This document shows positions 33,388 through 41,885 of a stretch of DNA of 47,108 nucleotides, one piece after another. The stretch comes from Mongoliimonas terrestris (GTDB lineage: Bacteria; Pseudomonadota; Alphaproteobacteria; Rhizobiales; Pleomorphomonadaceae). The notes beneath the pieces were generated by a model. It searched no databases. It saw nothing but the letters and a program-made list of their open reading frames with translations, and was not told where the DNA came from. The stretch lies in contig NZ_MSIG01000022.1 of the NCBI RefSeq assembly GCF_001927285.1, positions 1-47,108 of the forward strand, in the 5' to 3' direction. How positions within the stretch are numbered: position 1 is the first letter of the stretch; each line of letters starts with the position of its first letter. Both the position numbers and the translations under genes were made by a program.

Positions 33388-34239
33388 ATGGATGCGTTCA
33401 TGAGTATTGCGGAACGCGGGCAGATCGCCCCCACGGGAACGGACTTCGCCCTCGACCGGCCTCACGGCTCCGGCGATCTCGCCGGCGTTTGGCCCGTGTC
33501 CGTGGTCGGCGGACTGCCGATCGCCGCGGTGGACCGGGCCCGGTCCGCCGACGATCTGATCGCCTTGGCGGTGGACCGTCGGGACAGCGGCCGTCTGCCG
33601 CTCTACGTCACCTCCGCCAACGGACAGGTGGTGGTGCTCGCCGACCGCGACGCGCAGTTCCGGAGCCGGCTTCTGATGGCCGACGCCATCCACGCGGACG
33701 GCATGCCCATGGTCCTCCTGTCGCGCCTCTTCTGCCGCCGCGCCCTGCCGGAGCGGGTCGCCACCACGGACTTCGTCCACGACGTGTTCAGCCGGTCCGG
33801 ACCCCACGCGGTCCGGCACTATCTGCTCGGCGCCACCGCCGACGTGATCGCGGCCGCCGCCGCCAACCTCCGCGCGCTCTACCCGGACGTGGAGATCGTC
33901 GGCGCCCGGCACGGCTACATCAGCCCGGAGGCCGAGGCCGAGGTCTGCGCCGAGGTGGCCGCCCTCAAGCCCGACTTCCTGTGGATCGGCATGGGGGTCC
34001 CGCGCGAGCAGGACTTCATCAGCCGCAACCTTTCGCGCCTGGCCGGCGTCGGCGTCATCAAGACCGCCGGCGGCCTGTTCGACTTCCTGTCCGGCCGCAA
34101 GCCGCGGGCGCCCGGCTGGATGCAGACCCTCGGGCTGGAATGGCTGTGGCGCGCGCTCCTGGAGCCGCGCCGGCTCGGCTGGCGCTATCTGGACACCAAC
34201 CCGGCCGCCCTTCTCCTCATCATCACCAGGAACCGCTGA
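33388..34239 (+). CDS. WecG/TagA/CpsF family glycosyltransferase
   Basis: A GT26 family enzyme, 283 aa from this start, which adds a sugar (for example ManNAcA or GlcA) to a polyprenyl-linked acceptor at the membrane. Family landmarks are YVTSANGQVVVLADRD, ADAIHADGMPMVLLSR, LGATADVIAAAAANL, the loop IGMGVPREQDFISRN and KTAGGLFDFLSGRKPRAP. The C-terminal basic/hydrophobic tail (LGLEWLWRALLEPRRLGWRY) probably binds the membrane. The start is uncertain: ATG codons lie at 33355, 33388 and 33400, none with an ideal Shine-Dalgarno site, and the conserved domain begins after all of them. The GH5 gene follows after 3 nt. Confidence 0.88.
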   Translation: MDAFMSIAERGQIAPTGTDFALDRPHGSGDLAGVWPVSVVGGLPIAAVDRARSADDLIALAVDRRDSGRLPLYVTSANGQVVVLADRDAQFRSRLLMADAIHADGMPMVLLSRLFCRRALPERVATTDFVHDVFSRSGPHAVRHYLLGATADVIAAAAANLRALYPDVEIVGARHGYISPEAEAEVCAEVAALKPDFLWIGMGVPREQDFISRNLSRLAGVGVIKTAGGLFDFLSGRKPRAPGWMQTLGLEWLWRALLEPRRLGWRYLDTNPAALLLIITRNR

Positions 34240-34242
34240 CAG

Positions 34243-35409
34243 GTGCGCCGGGGGCTTGCCGCACCGCTCCTCGCCGCCCTGATGGCGGCGGCCCACCCGA
34301 TCGGCGCGGCTGCCCAACCGGCCGGCGAGACGGCGCCCGCCACGACACCCGGCGCCGCCTGCGCGGCCCGGTTCCAGGTGCCGGCCGACCGGCTCGCCCG
34401 CCTCGCCCGCGGCTACAACCTCACCGGCTGGATCGACGTGCGCGACGAGCGCGAGCCGGACGCCGAACTCCTTCAGGCGCTGCGCCGCGCCGGCATGACC
34501 CACGTGCGCCTGCCGGTGCCGGCGGAGGACCTGATGCCGGCCTTCGCGACGGCCGAACGCACCGCCGCGCGCCTCCGCGCGATCGCGGCCGTTCTCGACC
34601 GCATGATCGCCCTCGACACCGCGGTGGTGCTCGACCTCCACCCGGGGGGCGATCTGGCGCGGCTCTACGCCGAGGCGCCGGACGCCGCGCTCGGCGAGAT
34701 CCTTGCCGCCTGGGACCGGCTGATCCCGCTCGTGGCCGCCCGGCCCGCCGGCCTCGTCTTCCCCGAACTCCTCAACGAGCCGCCGACCACGCCGGAGCGC
34801 TGGGACGGCGACGCCCGGCGGATCGCCGCGCACCTGCGCGCCGCCTTGCCGGACCACACGCTGGTGATCGGTCCCGCCGGACCCCAGCGGGTGGAGCCCC
34901 TCATGGGGCGGCCGCCGGTGGAGGACGCCAACACCGTCCAGGCGATCCACTTCTACGACCCGATGGCCTTCACCCACCAGGGCGCCACCTGGATGGGCGA
35001 CGATCCGCACGCCGCCCTTGCCGAGGTGCCCTTCCCGGCGGCCCCCGGCGATCCCGCCCTCCGCCAGGCCCTCGCCGGCATGCGCCTGATCGGCCGGCCG
35101 GACGCCGCCGACCTCCTCGCCCGCTCCTACGAGGCCCCGTGGGACGCCGCCCGCATCGCCGCCGTGTTCCGGGACGTGTCCGTCTGGAGCGCCCGGACGG
35201 GCCTGCCGGTGGTGGTGGGCGAGTTCGGCGTCCTGCGCTTCGCCGCGCCGCCCGCCGACCGGGCCGCCTGGATCCGCGCCGTGCGCGAGGCGGCCGAGGC
35301 CGCCTGCATCGGCTGGACGCACTGGGAGTTCCGCGACGGCTTCGGCCTCGTCGACCCGCGCACCGGCGCGCCCGAACCCGCCGTCATGGACGCGCTCGGG
35401 ATGAAGTGA
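34243..35409 (+). CDS. Secreted glycoside hydrolase family 5 (cellulase-like)
   Basis: 388 aa with a GTG start at 34243, 3 nt after the preceding stop, using AGGAA in the upstream gene. A signal peptide (RRGLAAPLLAALMAAAHPIGAAAQ) predicts export. The GH5 barrel shows GYNLTGWIDVRDEREPD, VVLDLHPGG, the acid/base Glu179 in LVFPELLNEPP, HFYDPMAFTHQG and the nucleophile Glu327 in VVVGEFGVL. Such endoglycanases in polysaccharide loci cut nascent or stalled polymer in the periplasm. The substrate is presumably a beta-1,4-linked backbone made by this locus. Confidence 0.9.
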   Translation: MRRGLAAPLLAALMAAAHPIGAAAQPAGETAPATTPGAACAARFQVPADRLARLARGYNLTGWIDVRDEREPDAELLQALRRAGMTHVRLPVPAEDLMPAFATAERTAARLRAIAAVLDRMIALDTAVVLDLHPGGDLARLYAEAPDAALGEILAAWDRLIPLVAARPAGLVFPELLNEPPTTPERWDGDARRIAAHLRAALPDHTLVIGPAGPQRVEPLMGRPPVEDANTVQAIHFYDPMAFTHQGATWMGDDPHAALAEVPFPAAPGDPALRQALAGMRLIGRPDAADLLARSYEAPWDAARIAAVFRDVSVWSARTGLPVVVGEFGVLRFAAPPADRAAWIRAVREAAEAACIGWTHWEFRDGFGLVDPRTGAPEPAVMDALGMK

Positions 35410-35418
35410 CGCGCGGCC

Positions 35419-35434
35419 GACCCGGGCGCGGGTC
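35419..35434. terminator. Hairpin between convergent GH5 and flippase genes
   Basis: GACCCG (35419-35424) pairs with CGGGTC (35429-35434) around a GGCG loop, followed by TTGATGG. It is a weak terminator candidate. A short direct repeat GCTGCCCGAT (35443-35452, 35456-35465) follows. Confidence 0.4.
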
Positions 35435-35480
35435 TTGATGGCGCTGCCCGATCAGGCTGCCCGATGTCACGAACCCGACG

Positions 35481-36860
35481 TCAGGCGGCCGGCCCCGGCG
35501 CCGGCACCGGGTCGCGCGGCGGCAGGAAGATGCCGATGACCGACGGGTCGATGCCGACCTTCACCCGGCAGAACAGCCAGAAGCCCACCGACAGCGGCAC
35601 CGAGACCGCCACCACGGCGACCGCCGCCCCGACCGTGCCGTAGGCGGGGGCGAGCAGCACCAGCGCGGCGGCGCGGGCGAGCACGGAGAAGATCAGCACC
35701 CGCGAATAGACGTTCTCGTAGCCGGTCATCAGCATGATGCCGCCGCCGGGGCCCATCAGGGCCGCGAAGGCGGTGCCGATGGAAAGGATCAGCAGCGTCG
35801 GATAGGCGGAGCGGTAGCTCTCGCCGAAGAGGCCGAGCAGCGGCTCGCCGGCCACCACCACCACGAAGGCGAGCGCGCCCACGAGGGCGAGCGCCACCAG
35901 CATGACCTTGGCGAGGAGGTTCTGCACCTCGCGCATCCGGCCCGCATAGTAGAGGTTGGCGAAGCGCGACGACGAATAGCCGTGAAGGCCCGTGGCGATC
36001 ATCGGGAACACGTTGGCGAGCCGCGCCACCACGAAATAGGCCGCCGACACCGCCGGCGACGTCACCGCGCCGATGATGATCACCTCCGCGTACTGGCTCG
36101 CCGCCTCGCCGGCCGCCGACGACACCATGCCGATGGTGCGCCGGCCCCAGGCCCGCGCCTGCATCACCGGGCGGGCGCGGCGGACCTCCGGCGCCATGCC
36201 GCGCAGCACCAGGGTGGTCTGCACCGCGGCGGCGATGAAGGCGCCGAGGGTGGCGCTGGCGAAGAAGGCCGTGACGGCGTCCTCCGGGTCGACCGCGATC
36301 ACCACCACGAACACCACCACCAGGATGATGCGCCAGGTCAGCTCCCGGTTCGGCTCGGCCACCGCCACGCCCGAGATGGCGCGCGCCGAATGGGAGGCGT
36401 AGTGCAGGAGAACCTGGGCGAACAGGAAGGCGGAGGCGGCCGCGATCGGCCCCGCCGTGGTGGGCACCGGCAAGAGGTGCGTCTCGTCGAACGGGGCGTG
36501 CACCACGCAGAAGAGCGCGAAGGCGAGCGCCGTGACGAGCCCCGACACCGCCGCGACCCGCCAGCCGAACAGATAGGCGCCCCAGCTTCCCGCCGGATCG
36601 TCGTTGCCCTGCGTCTCGGCCCAGTTGCGGATGATCAGCGTGTCCTGGCCAAGGACGCCGATGACCGCCAGGAAGGCCACGATGTTGAAGGTCACCGCCA
36701 GATAGCCGAACGCCTCCATGGACATGGAGCGCGCCGCCACGGCGAACACGAAGAGCGCCAGGACGGAGCCGAGCACCTTGATGGAGAGGGAGAACAGGGC
36801 TCCGAGCATGGCCGGATGAAGGCCGACGCGCTCGGCGGCGGCAAGTATGCTGGCGACCAC
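35481..36860 (-). CDS. Wzx-like polysaccharide flippase
   Basis: 459 aa with about 12-14 membrane segments, of the polysaccharide-transport (PST/MOP) family. It moves undecaprenyl-linked repeat units across the inner membrane. Family features include AARSMSMEAFGYLAVTFNIV near the N-terminus, GVLGQDTLIIRNWAE, and the late LGLFGESYRSAYPTLLIL. I prefer the GTG at 36860 because GGAG lies 8 nt upstream; a TTG at 36878 would add six residues but lacks a ribosome site. It is transcribed toward the GH5 gene. Confidence 0.87.
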   Translation of the reverse strand: MVASILAAAERVGLHPAMLGALFSLSIKVLGSVLALFVFAVAARSMSMEAFGYLAVTFNIVAFLAVIGVLGQDTLIIRNWAETQGNDDPAGSWGAYLFGWRVAAVSGLVTALAFALFCVVHAPFDETHLLPVPTTAGPIAAASAFLFAQVLLHYASHSARAISGVAVAEPNRELTWRIILVVVFVVVIAVDPEDAVTAFFASATLGAFIAAAVQTTLVLRGMAPEVRRARPVMQARAWGRRTIGMVSSAAGEAASQYAEVIIIGAVTSPAVSAAYFVVARLANVFPMIATGLHGYSSSRFANLYYAGRMREVQNLLAKVMLVALALVGALAFVVVVAGEPLLGLFGESYRSAYPTLLILSIGTAFAALMGPGGGIMLMTGYENVYSRVLIFSVLARAAALVLLAPAYGTVGAAVAVVAVSVPLSVGFWLFCRVKVGIDPSVIGIFLPPRDPVPAPGPAA

Positions 36861-36936
36861 GCGTTCCGCTCCGCACAACCATGGCCGACGCGCCGGGGTT
36901 CAGTCCCGGGCGATCGGGCGGGGTAAAAGACACCAA

Positions 36937-36972
36937 GCACGACACGTCCCGACAGGTCGGGGCTTGTCGTGC
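36937..36972. repeat. Hairpin 1: 17-bp imperfect palindrome
   Basis: GCACGACACGTCCCGAC (36937-36953) pairs with 36956-36972 around a 2-nt loop, with two non-Watson-Crick positions. Function unknown. Confidence 0.75.
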
Positions 36973-37013
36973 GCAGGCAAGCCCGAACGGGCGCCGGCCG
37001 GTCCGGCCGTGGC

Positions 37014-37058
37014 GTGCATCACGGCCGGACGAGTCCGACCGTGATGCACGGATTTTTA
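37014..37058 (+). terminator. Hairpin 2 with following T-run
   Basis: GTGCATCACGGCCGGA (37014-37029) pairs with TCCGACCGTGATGCAC (37034-37049), with one mismatch. GGATTTTTAG follows, so on the plus strand this has the form of an intrinsic terminator. No plus-strand gene ends before it, so it may end a leader RNA or block read-through from the left. Confidence 0.6.
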
Positions 37059-37105
37059 GTTCGGCACCGCTTTCCGTCGGACGGAGACCGCGGCCCGCGG
37101 GCGCG

Positions 37106-37152
37106 TCGACCAGGATGGATCGGCAGCCTTGCCGACGATCCATCCTGGTCGA
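37106..37152. repeat. Hairpin 3: 17-bp perfect stem
   Basis: TCGACCAGGATGGATCG (37106-37122) pairs perfectly with CGATCCATCCTGGTCGA (37136-37152) around 13 nt that can form a small inner stem (GGCA/TGCC). Confidence 0.8.
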
Positions 37153-37287
37153 GCCCCCCGGCGCCGGCAAGTGACGCTGCCGGTTTGGTAAGATATAGCC
37201 TGCATATATACGAAAAGTTGGTTGATAGGACGGGCGAAACACGGGACGTCGACGTCCGATCGAGCAAACGTGATCTTGGAATCGTGC

Positions 37288-39120
37288 ATGTCTCTCACCC
37301 TTGAGTTGCCCGAAGCGTCGAAGACTTCTCCGCTGGCGGACGGCGCGCCCGGCCTGCCGGTGGCCTTCGGCGGCTGCGCCGGCCTGTTCCATCCGGCGGG
37401 CGGACGCACCGGCGTGCTGATGCTGGGGCCGTGGGGGTTCGAGGACGCCTGCACCCGGATCGGCTGGCGCCGTCTCGCCGAAACCCTGGCGGCGCGCGGC
37501 TACCCGGTTCTTCGCTTCGATCTGCCGGGCACGGGCGACAGCCTGGACCCGCCGGCCGACGCCCGCACCCTCGCCGCCTGGCGGCGCGCGCTCCGCGACG
37601 GCCTCGGCACGCTCGGCGTGCTCGGCCTGGTCGATCAGGCCCTGGTGCTCGGCCTCGGCCTCGGCGCCGACCTAGCGGTGGAGGCCGCCACCCTCACGGC
37701 CGCGCCGGGCGCCGGGCCGCTGCCGGGCATCGCCGGCCTCGTATTGGCCGCGCCCGTGATGGCCGGGCGGGTCTATGCGCGCGAACTCGCCGCCTGGGCC
37801 GGCATGATGCAGGCCTCCGGCAGGGCCGCGCCCGCGGACGAGGGCCTCGTCGTCGGCGGGCACCGCATGGCCCCCGACCTCCTGGCCGACCTGAAGAGCC
37901 TGTCCACCGTGGCCGCCGCCACGCCGGTGCCGCACGTGATCATTGCCGAGCGCGGCGACGGCGCGCGCGAGAAGCCGCTGGTGGAGCGCTACCGGGCGCT
38001 CGGCGTTCCGGTGGAGACGATGCCGCTTCAAGGCTTCGACGGCTGGGTCAGCGACCCGACCTCCGCCCTCGTGCCGGAGGCGGCGCTGGCCGCGCTCGCG
38101 CTCCGCCTCATGGCCGTCGTGCCGCCCGGTCCCGTCCGGGGCGGGCGCAACGACGGGGCGCCGGACGCCCGACTTGCCGGCGACGGCTTCGTGGAAGTGG
38201 CCGAGCGCTTCGGACCCGACGGCCGGCTCTACGGCGTGCGTTGCCTGCCGGCGGACCCGTCCGCCGGGCGCGCGGACCCGTCCGCCGGGCGGGCGGACCC
38301 GGTGGTGGTCTTCCTCAACTCCGGCCGCGACCCGCACGTGGGCTGGGGCCGTTCGGCGGTCGAGCACGCCCGCCGGCTCGCCCGCGCCGGCACCCCGTCC
38401 TTCCGGCTCGATCTCTCCGGCATCGGCGAGGCGTCGTCGGACCCGGCGGCGCCGGCCGAGCCGCTCTACTCCGACGCCCACCAGGGCGACGTGTCCGCCG
38501 CGCTCGCCCACCTCGCCGCCGCCGGCCACGGACCGGCCGTGCTCGTCGGACGGTGCAGCGGTGCCTTTGCTGCGCTCCACGCCGGCGCTTTCGAAGGCGA
38601 AGCCGCCCGTGTCGGGGCCGTGGTGGCGGTCAATCCGCTGCGCCTCGTCTGGGATCCGAAGGAGCGGGTGGAGGACGCGATCCGTCACTCCTTCCGGTCC
38701 GCGTCCACCTACCCGCGCCAGCTCCTCGACCTGATCCTCGGCCGCCGCCGCCAGCCGGTGCCCTGGGCGCGGCTTGCCCGCGACCTGTCGCGCCGTGTGC
38801 TGGAGCGCGCCGGCAGCAGCCTGGAGCGTCTCGCCGGGCCGCTCGCCCCGAAGGAGAGCCGGTTCCGCCGCGCCCGGGCGCTGTTCGACACCCTATCGGC
38901 GCGCCGCATCCCGGTGCGCCTCGTCTACAGCGCCGACGACGGCGGCCTCGACGAACTCGCCATCCATTTCCGCAAGGGCGGGCGCGGCCTGAAGCGCCAT
39001 CCCCTGGCGACCATCACACTCGTGCCGGACGCCGACCACAACCTGACGCCGCGGGCGGCCCGCGACCGGCTGCACGCGGTGATCGAGGAGACGGTCGCGA
39101 CCGTGCGGCGCGCCGGCTGA
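37288..39120 (+). CDS. Double alpha/beta hydrolase, first domain degenerate
   Basis: 610 aa made of two alpha/beta-hydrolase domains. Domain 1 (about 20-285) keeps the fold (GVLMLGPWGFED; VLRFDLPGTGDS), but its nucleophile elbow reads GLGLG, with Gly124 where Ser is expected. Domain 2 (about 310-605) has FLNSGRDPHVGWGRS, FRLDLSGIGEASSDP and an elbow GRCSGA with Cys423 as the likely nucleophile; YSADDGG and VPDADHN (His584) supply the rest of the triad. The linker has a 7-residue tandem duplication (ADPSAGR twice). The ATG at 37288 has GGA 7 nt upstream. There is no signal peptide. Next to the polysaccharide genes, it may act on an acylated or aminoacylated intermediate; this is inference. Confidence 0.78.
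   Translation: MSLTLELPEASKTSPLADGAPGLPVAFGGCAGLFHPAGGRTGVLMLGPWGFEDACTRIGWRRLAETLAARGYPVLRFDLPGTGDSLDPPADARTLAAWRRALRDGLGTLGVLGLVDQALVLGLGLGADLAVEAATLTAAPGAGPLPGIAGLVLAAPVMAGRVYARELAAWAGMMQASGRAAPADEGLVVGGHRMAPDLLADLKSLSTVAAATPVPHVIIAERGDGAREKPLVERYRALGVPVETMPLQGFDGWVSDPTSALVPEAALAALALRLMAVVPPGPVRGGRNDGAPDARLAGDGFVEVAERFGPDGRLYGVRCLPADPSAGRADPSAGRADPVVVFLNSGRDPHVGWGRSAVEHARRLARAGTPSFRLDLSGIGEASSDPAAPAEPLYSDAHQGDVSAALAHLAAAGHGPAVLVGRCSGAFAALHAGAFEGEAARVGAVVAVNPLRLVWDPKERVEDAIRHSFRSASTYPRQLLDLILGRRRQPVPWARLARDLSRRVLERAGSSLERLAGPLAPKESRFRRARALFDTLSARRIPVRLVYSADDGGLDELAIHFRKGGRGLKRHPLATITLVPDADHNLTPRAARDRLHAVIEETVATVRRAG
38251..38292 (+). repeat. 21-bp in-frame tandem duplication
   Basis: Two 21-bp copies (38251-38271, 38272-38292), each starting GCGGACCCGTCCGCCGGGCG, encode ADPSAGR twice in the linker of the double hydrolase; a third partial copy follows. 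Confidence 0.85.
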
Positions 39121-39200
39121 TCCAGGCTCCTGATATCGGGCTCTGGAAGTCCCGCCGTGTCCGACTTTCCGGCGCCGGGCGTCAGTCCGGCGCGACCGGC

Positions 39201-40526
39201 TCAGCGCGGCGGGGTGCCGTTGAGGGCAAGCACGTCGCCGGCAAGATAGAGCGAGCCGCAGATCAGCACCCGCGGCGCCCGCTCGTACTGCCAGCCCTCG
39301 CCGAGGAGCCGCATGGCCTCCATCGGGCCGTCGACCGCCTGCGCCGAGAGGCCGGCGGCCCGGGCCGCCTCGGCCAGCGCCTCCGGCGCCCAGGCGGCTT
39401 CCGACTGCGGAATGGGCACGGTGAAGACGTGGCGGACGAGGCCCTTGAAGGGCGTGAAGAAGCCGGCCGGATCCTTGGTGGAGAGCATGCCGGTGACGAG
39501 GAAGAGGGGCCGGGCGAGCCGCTCTTCGAGGTCCGCCATGGCGCTCGCCACCACCTCGCCGGCACCCGGATTGTGGCCGCCGTCGAGCCAGACCTCGGCG
39601 CCCTGCGGGGCGGCGGCCACCACGGCCCCGTGGGTCAGCCGCTGCAGCCGGGCCGGCCAGTCCACCGTCTCCAGCCCCGTCTCGATGGCGGCCGTCGAAA
39701 CGTCGAGGCCGCTTGCCCGCACCGCCGCGATGGCGGTGCCGGCGTTCTGGATCTGGTGCCGGCCCGGCAGCCGCGGCAGCGGCAGGTCCAGGAGCCCGTC
39801 CTCGTCCTGGAACACCAGGCGGCCCTGTTCCTCGTAGGCGGTGAAGTCCTGGCCCCCGACCTTGAGCGGCCCCGCCTTCACGTCCCGCGCCACCGCCTCG
39901 AACACCGCGCGCACGCTGTCGAGGTTGGGGCTGAGCACCACCGGCCGGCCGGCCTTGACGATGCCGGCCTTCTCGAACGCGATCTTCTCCACCGTGTCGC
40001 CCAGGAAGGCCTGGTGGTCGAGCGAGATGGAGGTGATCACCGAGACGAGCGGATCGTCGATCACGTTGGTGCTGTCGAACCGCCCACCGAGGCCCACCTC
40101 CAGCAGCACCACGTCCGCCGGCGTCTCGGCGAAGAGGAGGAAGCCCGCCGCCGTCAGAAGCTCGAAGAGGGTGATGGGTTCGGCGCCGTTCGCCACCTCG
40201 GCCCGGGCGAGAGCGTCGGCGAAGCGCGCGTCGTCCACGAAGGCGCTGGCGCCGGGCCCGGTGGCGAGCCGGTAGCGCTCGTTGTAGGAGACGAGATGCG
40301 GGGAGGTATCCGTGTGCACCCGAAGACCAGCCGCCTCCAGGATGGCGCGCAGGAAGGCCACGGTGGAGCCCTTGCCGTTGGTGCCGGCCACGTGGAACAC
40401 GGGCGGCAGCCGCCGCTGCGGGTTGCCGAGGGCGTCGAGCAGCCGGAGGATGCGCGTCAGCGTCAGGTCGTAGCCCTTGGGGTGCAGGGCCGCGAGCCGG
40501 TCGATGATGGCAAGGCTTCTGGACAT
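39201..40526 (-). CDS. folC: Folylpolyglutamate synthase / dihydrofolate synthase
   Basis: 441 aa. Adds glutamate to folates and, in most bacteria, also makes dihydrofolate from dihydropteroate; cytoplasmic, ATP-dependent, Mur ligase fold. The P-loop is VFHVAGTNGKGSTVAFLRAIL near residue 45. Other landmarks are TSPHLVSYNERYRL, LLEVGLGGRFDSTNVID, SISLDHQAFLGDTVEKIAFEKAGI and the C-terminal VWLDGGHNPGAGE. The ATG at 40526 gives the usual family start MSRSLAIIDRL. It is the last gene of the trpFBA-accD-folC order, but a terminator at 40619-40653 lies before it, so it may have its own promoter in 40527-40618. Confidence 0.95.
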   Translation of the reverse strand: MSRSLAIIDRLAALHPKGYDLTLTRILRLLDALGNPQRRLPPVFHVAGTNGKGSTVAFLRAILEAAGLRVHTDTSPHLVSYNERYRLATGPGASAFVDDARFADALARAEVANGAEPITLFELLTAAGFLLFAETPADVVLLEVGLGGRFDSTNVIDDPLVSVITSISLDHQAFLGDTVEKIAFEKAGIVKAGRPVVLSPNLDSVRAVFEAVARDVKAGPLKVGGQDFTAYEEQGRLVFQDEDGLLDLPLPRLPGRHQIQNAGTAIAAVRASGLDVSTAAIETGLETVDWPARLQRLTHGAVVAAAPQGAEVWLDGGHNPGAGEVVASAMADLEERLARPLFLVTGMLSTKDPAGFFTPFKGLVRHVFTVPIPQSEAAWAPEALAEAARAAGLSAQAVDGPMEAMRLLGEGWQYERAPRVLICGSLYLAGDVLALNGTPPR

Positions 40527-40614
40527 CAGGCGGTTTCCGACGACAGAGGAGGCGCACCCGGTTTGGTCCGTGGCGCCGGCGGACCGATACAGCGGTTCAC
40601 CGGCAGACGCCACC

Positions 40615-40653
40615 GGAGAAAACGCCGCTCCCGCGGGGGGTGCGGGAACGGCG
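40615..40653 (-). terminator. Intrinsic terminator after accD
   Basis: On the minus strand, CGCCGTTCCCGC (40653-40642) pairs with GCGGGAGCGGCG (40634-40623), with one mismatch and a 7-nt loop, and TTTTCTCC follows directly. This is a good intrinsic terminator for trpFBA-accD. Confidence 0.75.
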
Positions 40654-40724
40654 TCCAGTCCGGTTTCATACGCGCGGCCGGCCCGATCGGGGCCGCGTCG
40701 GCCCCGCTTTCGCACCGGGGCGCG

Positions 40725-41639
40725 TCACTCCGCCGCGAAGGCGGGCGCCGCCGGGGCCGGATCGGCCGCCTCGCGCGGGATCGCGGCCGTCTTCGGGCCG
40801 AGCAGGCGCACCAGCCGGCCGAGGGTCGACCGCAACTGGTGCCGGTGCACCACCATGTCCACCATGCCGTGGTCGAGCAGGTATTCGGCCCGCTGGAAGC
40901 CTTCCGGCAGCTTCTCGCGGATGGTCTGCTCGATAACCCGCGGCCCGGCGAAGCCGATGAGGGCGCCCGGCTCGGCGATCTGGATGTCGCCCAGCATGGC
41001 GTAGGAGGCGGTGACGCCGCCCATGGTCGGGTTGGTCAGCACCACGATGTAGGGAAGGCCCGCCTCGCGCAGCATCTCCACCGCCACCGTAGTGCGCGGC
41101 ATCTGCATCAGCGACAGGATGCCCTCCTGCATGCGGGCGCCGCCGGAGGCGGTGAAGAGGATGAAGGGCGTCGCGCGGGCCACCGCCGCCTCCACGCCGG
41201 TGATGATGGCCTCGCCGGCCGCCATGCCGAGCGAGCCGCCCATGAAGTCGAAGTCCTGCACGGCGGCGACCACCGGCGTCGTCTCGATCCGCCCGGCGCC
41301 TACCAGCACCGCGTCCTCGCGGGCCGTCTTGGCCTTGGCGTCCTTCAGCCGGTCGGTGTAGCGCTTCTCGTCGCGGAACTTCAGCGGATCCTGCGGCACG
41401 CCGGGCAGCGCGATGGTCTCCACGGCCCCGTCGTCGAACAGGAGTTCCAGCCGCTTGTCCGGCGCGATCCGCATGTGGTAGCCGGAATTCGGCACCACCC
41501 ACTGGTTCGCCTCCAGGTCCCGGTGGAACACCATCTCGCCGGTCTCGGGGCATTTCACCCAAAGGTTCTCCGGCACCTCCTTCTTCGGATAGATGAGGGA
41601 GCGGATCTTCGGGCGGACGACGTTGTTGATCCAGTTCAT
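40725..41639 (-). CDS. accD: Acetyl-CoA carboxylase carboxyltransferase beta subunit
   Basis: 304 aa. Part of the carboxyltransferase that moves CO2 from carboxybiotin to acetyl-CoA in fatty acid synthesis. The N-terminus MNWINNVVRPKIRSLI and ENLWVKCPETGEMVFHRDLE are typical of alphaproteobacterial AccD. The zinc ribbon keeps only the first cysteine (KCPETG, then VVPNSGYHMRI), which is usual for this class. The crotonase core has DFDFMGGSLGMAAGEAI, FTASGGARMQEGILSLMQM and NPTMGGVTASYAMLGD. The ATG at 41639 fits the family start. It lies 246 nt after trpA, a gap in which I see nothing distinctive. Confidence 0.95.
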   Translation of the reverse strand: MNWINNVVRPKIRSLIYPKKEVPENLWVKCPETGEMVFHRDLEANQWVVPNSGYHMRIAPDKRLELLFDDGAVETIALPGVPQDPLKFRDEKRYTDRLKDAKAKTAREDAVLVGAGRIETTPVVAAVQDFDFMGGSLGMAAGEAIITGVEAAVARATPFILFTASGGARMQEGILSLMQMPRTTVAVEMLREAGLPYIVVLTNPTMGGVTASYAMLGDIQIAEPGALIGFAGPRVIEQTIREKLPEGFQRAEYLLDHGMVDMVVHRHQLRSTLGRLVRLLGPKTAAIPREAADPAPAAPAFAAE

Positions 41640-41885
41640 GGGGGGCGGGTCCCTGGTCCGGTGCGCCGCGTCAGCGCCCTTCGGTTTCGACGCGCCGACA
41701 AGCGTCGCGTCTTCGGTCTCGGCGCGCCGGCGCGCCACGCTTTCGGGCCGCCGCGCTTCCGCGCAGATGCGTCTTCGATCGGAATTCCACAAGGGCACGG
41801 CGAAATCAAGGCTCGGGGCCGGCAGGTCCCGGCATCAGCCCCCGCGCCGTCGACCCGGTCGGCTCCCGCCGCCTGTCCGGCCCGC

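Larger units (their letters stand above)
36861..37287. other. Intergenic region with three long hairpins
   Basis: 427 nt without a credible gene between divergent flippase and hydrolase genes. Three strong inverted repeats lie in series (36937-36972, 37014-37049, 37106-37152). They are followed by an AT-rich stretch (about 37189-37220) that probably contains the hydrolase promoter. Confidence 0.7.

Noticed and set aside
41500..41600. AccD missing zinc-ribbon cysteines as an anomaly
   Set aside because: Loss of these cysteines, with the KCPETGEMVFHRDLE form, is usual for alphaproteobacterial AccD as I know the family.
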